A stretch of DNA of 11,340 bases from Geobacter sp. UBA6802 (GTDB lineage: Bacteria > Desulfobacterota > Desulfuromonadia > Geobacterales > Pseudopelobacteraceae): the NCBI GenBank assembly GCA_002452325.1, contig DKFG01000131.1:1-11340 (forward strand), read 5' to 3'. Below are positions 6,987 through 11,340 of this stretch, one piece after another. The translations under genes were made by a program, and so were the position numbers. Every line of letters begins with the position of its first letter. Within the stretch, counting starts at the first letter, position 1. The notes under the pieces are model-generated. The model ran no database searches, was not told the DNA's origin, and saw only the letters and a program-made list of their open reading frames with translations.

Positions 6987-7481
6987 ATGTCTGTCTCAAC
7001 CATAACCGAAACCGTCCAATACCTTACCTTCAAGCTGGCGGATGAGATCTTCGCCCTTGATGTGGCCAAGGTACGGGAAATACTTGAATACACATCCATA
7101 ACCAAGGTACCCCAGACCCCTGAATTCATGCGGGGGGTGATCAACCTGCGCGGCAGCGTGGTGCCGGTAATAGACATGCGGCTGAAGTTCGGCATGTCCA
7201 CCACTGAGCAGACCATCAACACCTGCATCATTGTGGTGGAGGTTACCCTTGATGGCGATACCACCGTGCTGGGCGCCTTGGCCGACTCAGTGCAGGAGGT
7301 GGTGGAGATGGAGCCTGAGTCGATAGAACCGGCCCCCCATATCGGCACCCGTCTCAACACTGAATTTATCAAGGGGATGGGCAAGCATGAGGACCAGTTT
7401 GTCATGATCCTGGATATTGACAAGGTCTTCTCCGAATCAGAAATGGCGGCAGTGCAGGAAGCCGGCGGCGGCAACGACTAG
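6987..7481 (+). CDS. cheW: Chemotaxis coupling protein CheW
   Basis: A 164-residue cytoplasmic adaptor that joins receptor tips to the P5 domain of CheA. The CheW fold is recognised from QYLTFKLADEIFALDVAKV at residues 11-29, the conserved MRGVINLRGSVVPVIDMR block at 48-65 (Arg55 corresponds to the key Arg of the NLRG motif), LGALADSVQEVVE, and the closing FVMILDIDKVF. Length and motifs are normal for the family. The start is supported by AGGAGG at 6976-6981, 5 nt before the ATG. Its TAG stop overlaps the GTG start of the next cheY by one base (TAGTG), so the two are translationally coupled. It is the first gene after the nested repeat, so a separate promoter may lie near 6880-6970, but none could be identified with confidence. 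Confidence 0.97.
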   Translation: MSVSTITETVQYLTFKLADEIFALDVAKVREILEYTSITKVPQTPEFMRGVINLRGSVVPVIDMRLKFGMSTTEQTINTCIIVVEVTLDGDTTVLGALADSVQEVVEMEPESIEPAPHIGTRLNTEFIKGMGKHEDQFVMILDIDKVFSESEMAAVQEAGGGND

Positions 7482-7864
7482 TGGCCGGGACCGTCCTGCT
7501 GATAGATGATTCCACCACTCAACTGCTGAACTCCCGCTTTACCCTGCAACGGGGGGGGTACACCGTGGAGACCGTTTCCGACCCGTTGCAGGCCATTGAG
7601 CGGATCTTTGTGGTGCAGCCTGATCTGATCATCACCGACATCAACATGCCGGGTAAAGACGGTATCACCCTGGTGCGGGAGATCAGAAAGATGCCCCAGT
7701 GCAGAAACACGCCGGTGCTGGTGATGAGTACTGATTCACAAAAGACCCAGTTTGACCAGGCCCGTGAGGCCGGCGCCACCGGATGGCTGATGAAACCGGT
7801 GCGGCAGGATGATCTGCTGCAGACCGTTGCCAGACTGCTGCAGCCTGAAGGGAAGACACCATGA
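7481..7864 (+). CDS. cheY: CheY-like single-domain response regulator
   Basis: A 127-residue receiver domain with no output domain. The phosphorylation site is complete: acidic pair Asp9/Asp10 (LIDDS), acceptor Asp53 (ITDINMPG), Ser83 at the Thr87 position of enteric CheY (VLVMS), and Lys105 in MKPV. Residue spacings match CheY (30 from acceptor to Ser, 22 to Lys). The start is GTG at 7481, overlapping the cheW stop by one base; the N-terminus AGTVLLIDDS is what a receiver should have, so the start is sound despite a weak Shine-Dalgarno. The last four bases (ATGA) overlap the cheR start, so cheW-cheY-cheR form a coupled unit. A run of eight G residues at 7551-7558 encodes part of Arg-Gly-Gly. 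It may control a motor or serve as a phosphate sink for CheA; the window does not tell which. Confidence 0.93.
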   Translation: MAGTVLLIDDSTTQLLNSRFTLQRGGYTVETVSDPLQAIERIFVVQPDLIITDINMPGKDGITLVREIRKMPQCRNTPVLVMSTDSQKTQFDQAREAGATGWLMKPVRQDDLLQTVARLLQPEGKTP

Positions 7865-8727
7865 GACATGCCGGGCAGTCAGCCCCGCTCTGCAGCATGA
7901 ACATGCGTGAGTTTGAGCGGTTCAGCGCCCTGATTTACGATGAGGCGGGGATCAAGATGCCGCCGGCCAAAAAGACCATGCTGGAGGCCCGCCTGCAGAA
8001 ACGGCTCAAGGTGCTGGGGATGCACAGCTTTCAGGAATACTCTGATTTCATCTTCTCGCCGCAGGGCAGAGATCAGGAGATGATCCACCTGATCGACGTG
8101 GTAACCACCAACAAGACCGATTTTTTCCGCGAACCGTTTCACTTTGATTTCCTGGTGCGGGAGGTCATCCCCACCCTGCGGCGGACCCGTGGGGTGGGCG
8201 AGACCTCGAACCAGCCGTTCAGGATCTGGTCGGCCGGCTGTTCCACCGGCGAAGAACCGTACACCATGGCCATGGTGCTGGCCGATTACGCCGCTGCCAA
8301 CCCCGGCTTTCGCTTCAGCATCCTGGCCTCCGACATCTGCACCCAGGTGATCCAGAAGGCAGCCACAGCGGTGTATGCTGAAGACCGCACCGACACCATC
8401 CCCCTTTCCATGAAAAAAAATTACCTGCTGCGCAGCAAAGACCGCAGCAAATCGCTGGTACGGATCGCCCCGGAACTGCGCAGCTGCATCACCTTCAAGC
8501 GGGTCAACTTTATGGATGACCATCTAGGTATTAACGAAAAGATGGATGTGATCTTCTGCCGCAACGTGGTGATCTATTTTGACAAGGAAACCCAGGCCCG
8601 GCTGATGCTCAAGTTTCACCGTCAGCTGGCCAACGGCGGCTACCTGTTTATCGGCCACTCCGAGACCCTGAACGGTCTGGGGGTTCCATTCTCCCAGGTG
8701 GCCAACACGGTGTATAGAAAGGAGTAG
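7861..8727 (+). CDS. cheR: Chemotaxis receptor methyltransferase CheR, full length
   Basis: A 288-residue SAM-dependent methyltransferase that adds methyl groups to receptor glutamates. The N-terminal helical domain is present (MREFERFSALIYDEAGIKM from residue 15). The catalytic domain shows NKTDFFRE, IWSAGCSTGEEPYTMAM (SAM motif I), ILASDI, FKRVNFMD, DVIFCRNVVIYF and GGYLFIGHSETL. A beta-subdomain is present between ASDI and FKRVN. Its loop is as long as that of Salmonella CheR but reads RSKDRSK where pentapeptide-binding CheRs often have Gly-x-Gly, so tether binding is unproven. The start at 7861 has a purine-rich GAAGGGAAG just upstream and an ATGA overlap with cheY; in-frame ATGs at 7897 and 7903 are alternatives. 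A run of eight A residues lies at 8413-8420. Confidence 0.96.
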   Translation: MRHAGQSAPLCSMNMREFERFSALIYDEAGIKMPPAKKTMLEARLQKRLKVLGMHSFQEYSDFIFSPQGRDQEMIHLIDVVTTNKTDFFREPFHFDFLVREVIPTLRRTRGVGETSNQPFRIWSAGCSTGEEPYTMAMVLADYAAANPGFRFSILASDICTQVIQKAATAVYAEDRTDTIPLSMKKNYLLRSKDRSKSLVRIAPELRSCITFKRVNFMDDHLGINEKMDVIFCRNVVIYFDKETQARLMLKFHRQLANGGYLFIGHSETLNGLGVPFSQVANTVYRKE

Positions 8728-8798
8728 GGTCAAGGAGCAAGGGTCAAGGGTCAAAGAATGCCGATTTTTCTTGACCCTTGACCCCTGCCCCTTGACCC
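8727..8798. repeat. Long hairpin between cheR and cheB
   Basis: Arms at 8727-8754 and 8771-8798 pair at 26 of 28 positions around a 16-nt loop. The arms are made of repeated GGGTCAAGG-type units. The stem begins on the last base of the cheR stop codon and ends 12 nt before the cheB ATG, directly in front of its weak GAAG ribosome binding site (8800-8803). The position suggests an effect on mRNA stability or on the CheR to CheB ratio. No T-tract follows, so it is not a normal terminator. Related repeats in other spacers suggest a dispersed-element origin. Confidence 0.8.
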
Positions 8799-8810
8799 TG
8801 AAGTACCCCC

Positions 8811-9872
8811 ATGCCCAAGATAAAAGTACTGATAGTCGACGATTCTGCCCTGGTGCGCCAGACCCTGTCCGATATCATCTCCAGCGATCCCGAGCTGGAG
8901 GTGATCGGCATGGCGCAGGACCCGGTGGTGGCGGTGCAGAAGATTTCCGAACAGGCGCCGGATGTGATCACCTTGGATGTGGAGATGCCCCGTATGGATG
9001 GCATCACCTTTCTGCAGAAACTGATGTCCCAGCACCCGATTCCGGTGGTGATGTGTTCCAGTCTGGCAGAAAGTGGCAGCGAAACCGCGTTGAAGGCCCT
9101 GGAATACGGTGCTGTGGATATCATCACCAAGCCCAAAATGGGAACCAAGCAGTTTATTGAAGAATCCCGCATCCGTATCTGTGACAGCATCAAGGCAGCG
9201 GCTGCCTCCCGCATCAGACCGATGCGGGCCGTCAGGGAGGTCAGCCCCAAGTACAACGCCGATGTAATCATGGAGGCCCCCAATGCCAATGCCATGATTA
9301 TGACCACAGAAAAGGTAGTGATGGTCGGTGCTTCCACCGGCGGGACCGAGGCGCTTTCCGTCTTTCTGCAGATGCTGCCGGAAGACACCCCCGGTATCGT
9401 GATTGTCCAGCATATGCCGGAAAACTTCACCGCTGCCTTTGCCAAACGGTTGAATAGTATCTGCAAGGTGACGGTCAAAGAGGCGGAAAACAATGATTCA
9501 GTAGTGCGGGGGCATGTCTTGATTGCTCCAGGCAACAAGCATACCCTGCTCAAGAGAAGTGGTGCCCGTTACTATGTCGAGGTCAAGGACGGCCCGCTGG
9601 TTTCCCGCCATCGTCCATCTGTGGATGTCCTGTTCCGTTCTGCTGCCCGCTATGCAGGAAAAAACGCGGTGGGGGTAATCCTGACCGGTATGGGAGACGA
9701 CGGTGCCCACGGCATGAAGGAGATGCATGATGCCGGTGCGAAGACCATTGCCCAGGATGAAGCCACCTGTGTGGTCTTTGGCATGCCCAATGAAGCCATC
9801 AAAAAGGGCGGTGTTGATAAAATAATGCCGCTTGAAAAAATTGCAGCTGAAACTCTTAAGTTGTGCCTGTAA
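8811..9872 (+). CDS. cheB: Chemotaxis protein-glutamate methylesterase/deamidase CheB
   Basis: A 353-residue response regulator with methylesterase output; it removes receptor methyl groups and deamidates glutamines when activated by CheA. The receiver domain is residues 1-120: Asp10/Asp11 in VDDSALVRQ, acceptor Asp56 in TLDVEMPRMDG, and Lys107 in TKPK. The linker is about 121-165. The catalytic domain carries the triad Ser175 (GASTGGTEA), His201 (QHMPENF) and Asp297 (LTGMGDDGAHG). The Ser-His and Ser-Asp spacings (26 and 122) equal those of Salmonella CheB. Length is normal. The start fits the usual CheB N-terminus MPKIKVLIVDDS, though the Shine-Dalgarno (GAAG, 8800-8803) is weak and sits just after a 28-bp hairpin. 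It is 12 bp from the EAL-HDOD gene. Confidence 0.97.
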   Translation: MPKIKVLIVDDSALVRQTLSDIISSDPELEVIGMAQDPVVAVQKISEQAPDVITLDVEMPRMDGITFLQKLMSQHPIPVVMCSSLAESGSETALKALEYGAVDIITKPKMGTKQFIEESRIRICDSIKAAAASRIRPMRAVREVSPKYNADVIMEAPNANAMIMTTEKVVMVGASTGGTEALSVFLQMLPEDTPGIVIVQHMPENFTAAFAKRLNSICKVTVKEAENNDSVVRGHVLIAPGNKHTLLKRSGARYYVEVKDGPLVSRHRPSVDVLFRSAARYAGKNAVGVILTGMGDDGAHGMKEMHDAGAKTIAQDEATCVVFGMPNEAIKKGGVDKIMPLEKIAAETLKLCL

Positions 9873-9884
9873 GCATCGTTATGT

Positions 9885-11156
9885 ATGGTATACAGTATGG
9901 CCATGGAACCTGAACTCAAATTTTTTATCGGCCGCCAGCCGATCCTGGATGTCAAACAGCAGATCTTTGGCTATGAGTTGCTCTTCAGGGCAGCAAGTCA
10001 CCACACGACTGCACAATTTGAGAGTCAGGCCCAGGCATCGGCATCGGTCATCTCCAGCGCCCTGTCAGACTTTGGTCTGCAGGATGTGTTGGGGGATAAA
10101 TTTGGCTTTCTGAACATTACCGCCGGTGTGCTGCATTCAGAAATGCTTGAACTGCTGCCAATCGAGCAATCTGTCCTTGAAATCCTTGAAAATATTGATC
10201 TTGATGACAACGTCCGTCTTCGCTGCAGTGAATTAAAGTCAATGGGCTTCAAGATTGCCCTGGATGACCACGTTTATGCACCGGAACACTCAGCCTTTTA
10301 CAAAATGGTGGATATTATCAAGGTGGACATCATGGCCACCGATCCGCTTGAACTGCCTGCCATTGCGGCAAATCTGCGTAAATACCCGGTACAACTGCTG
10401 GCAGAACGGGTCGAAACCGTAGAGGTATTTAATCAGTGCCTGGAATACGGTTTTGAGCTGTTTCAGGGCTATTTTTTCGAGCGCCCGGTCATTATCGGCC
10501 AAAAACGGATCGATCCTTCCGGTATCGCCATGATGAAGCTGCTGCAGCAGTTAAATGAAGACTGGGATATTGATGAGGTAGAGGACACCTTTCGGGAAAA
10601 CCCCAGCCTGACCTTTAACCTGTTGAAGCTGGTTAATTCCGTTATGATCGGCCTGCGGGAAAAGATCAAAAACATCCGCCACGCCATCATGATTCTGGGG
10701 ATCAACCACCTGCGACGCTGGGTACAACTGGCCCTGTTTGCCGGTAAAGATGATCGCGGCCTGAACTCCCCTTTGCTTGAAATGGCTGCCGTGCGGGGGC
10801 GGTTGATGGAACTGCTGATGATGCAGCGCACCGGCCAGAGCCGCACCAGCGACCTGGTTGAAACCGCCTTCCTGACCGGCATCCTCTCCCTGCTGGATGC
10901 CCTCTACGAAACCCCCATGGAACATGTTGTGGAGAGCCTGAACCTGTCAGAAGATATGGCGGATGCCTTGTTACGACGGGAAGGTCAGCTGGGACACTTA
11001 CTGGAATTGGCTGAAAAACTTGAAAAAACTGACTTTGTAACCGTACAGAAGCTGCTTGACTCTTTATCCATCAGTCTTGATCAACTGCTTGCAGCCCAAC
11101 TGGATGCCTTTAACTGGCGTAACAGTATTGTACAGGGACAACGCCGCTCCTCCTGA
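9885..11156 (+). CDS. EAL-HDOD signalling protein (COG3434 type)
   Basis: A 423-residue cytoplasmic protein. The N-terminal EAL-like domain (about 12-205) has GYELLFR for the EAL motif (Glu31), FLNI (Asn77), LEILE (Glu99, Glu102), ALDDHVY (Asp127, Asp128), IKVD (Lys146, Asp148), AERVET (Glu174, Glu177) and FQGYFFERP. Most metal-ligand positions are kept, but the usual DDFGTG loop 6 is replaced, so c-di-GMP hydrolysis is doubtful. The C-terminal HDOD domain starts near 238 (NPSLTFNLLKLVNS, then INHLRRWVQLALF). Proteins of this layout, such as Vibrio cholerae CdgJ, affect motility and c-di-GMP output. It follows cheB by 12 bp, probably in the same transcript. The start is uncertain: in-frame ATGs at 9885, 9897 and 9903 all lack a good ribosome binding site, and conserved sequence begins only at residue 12. 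Confidence 0.92.
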   Translation: MVYSMAMEPELKFFIGRQPILDVKQQIFGYELLFRAASHHTTAQFESQAQASASVISSALSDFGLQDVLGDKFGFLNITAGVLHSEMLELLPIEQSVLEILENIDLDDNVRLRCSELKSMGFKIALDDHVYAPEHSAFYKMVDIIKVDIMATDPLELPAIAANLRKYPVQLLAERVETVEVFNQCLEYGFELFQGYFFERPVIIGQKRIDPSGIAMMKLLQQLNEDWDIDEVEDTFRENPSLTFNLLKLVNSVMIGLREKIKNIRHAIMILGINHLRRWVQLALFAGKDDRGLNSPLLEMAAVRGRLMELLMMQRTGQSRTSDLVETAFLTGILSLLDALYETPMEHVVESLNLSEDMADALLRREGQLGHLLELAEKLEKTDFVTVQKLLDSLSISLDQLLAAQLDAFNWRNSIVQGQRRSS

Positions 11157-11261
11157 GACCTTGACAGTCCTGCTGCTTGAGAGTATTTTCCATCTTTGCT
11201 TTTTAGGAGCTACGGCATACATTTTCTGTTTTTTGCCGCTGCCCCTTAACCCTTTTCCCCT

Positions 11262-11266
11262 GGAAG
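11262..11266 (+). promoter_or_regulatory. Ribosome binding site that decides the kdsB start
   Basis: GGAAG lies 7 nt before the ATG at 11274 but only 1 nt before the in-frame ATG at 11268, so 11274 is the more likely start. The 117-bp spacer from 11157 holds no clear terminator and no strong promoter. Confidence 0.55.
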
Positions 11267-11273
11267 TATGACC

Positions 11274-11340
11274 ATGCACATTGTTGCCATCATTCCCGCC
11301 CGTTACGGATCAACCCGTTTTCCCGGCAAGGCCCTGGCCG
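11274..11340 (+). CDS. kdsB: 3-deoxy-manno-octulosonate cytidylyltransferase (CMP-Kdo synthetase), N-terminal start only
   Basis: The visible 22 codons begin MHIVAIIPARYGSTRFPGKA, the conserved nucleotide-binding N-terminus of KdsB. This enzyme activates Kdo with CTP for lipopolysaccharide inner-core synthesis in the cytoplasm. The ATG at 11274 is preferred over the in-frame ATG at 11268 because of ribosome binding site spacing. The gene runs off the right edge. It is a housekeeping LPS gene and marks the end of the chemotaxis cluster. The 117-bp gap, with no overlap to the EAL-HDOD gene, suggests a separate unit, though no terminator was found. Confidence 0.9.
   Translation, partial: MHIVAIIPARYGSTRFPGKALA

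Noticed and set aside
8771..9160. 129-codon plus-strand frame overlapping the cheB start
   Set aside because: It begins inside the hairpin repeat and runs out of frame through the CheB receiver domain, whose reading frame is certain.

Overview
The window is one tightly packed, all plus-strand chemotaxis gene cluster. It probably comes from a Geobacterales deltaproteobacterium (Desulfuromonadia), of the Geobacter/Trichlorobacter/Pelobacter type. That assignment is an inference from four things: the style of the Che proteins (an MCP with an extended HAMP array, a CheA with extra domains, a short CheR-like protein), the COG3434-type EAL-HDOD protein, the GC-rich palindromic and nested inverted repeats in the spacers, and a kdsB gene at the right edge, which implies a Gram-negative LPS maker. 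No search was run, so species is not claimed.

Layout. 1-78: C-terminal end of a CheY-like receiver. 175-2310: cheA. 2496-3104: a short CheR-like methyltransferase without the usual N-terminal domain. 3178-3774: a metallo-beta-lactamase-fold hydrolase. 3814-6699: a 961-residue membrane chemoreceptor with about ten HAMP-like modules. 6987-7481: cheW. 7481-7864: cheY. 7861-8727: full-length cheR. 8811-9872: cheB. 9885-11156: an EAL-HDOD protein. 11274-11340: the start of kdsB. cheW-cheY-cheR are translationally coupled by 1- and 4-nt overlaps. The larger spacers (79-174, 2311-2495, 6700-6986, 8728-8810) are each filled by a different kind of inverted repeat.

How the genes fit together. The MCP senses a periplasmic or membrane signal and passes it through the HAMP stack to CheA/CheW. 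CheA phosphorylates the CheY proteins and CheB. CheR and CheB set receptor methylation. The MCP ends in an EFEKF pentapeptide on a flexible tail, which fits a CheR/CheB tether. Three parts are not textbook. CheA carries two back-to-back 24-residue motifs resembling the MshEN cyclic-di-GMP-binding repeat. The last gene of the cluster is an EAL-HDOD protein, the other half of a possible c-di-GMP link. A complete HxHxDH metallo-hydrolase and a second, N-terminally reduced CheR sit between cheA and the receptor. No CheZ, CheC, CheX, CheD or flagellar gene is visible here, so the output (flagella, pili or another process) cannot be decided from this window.
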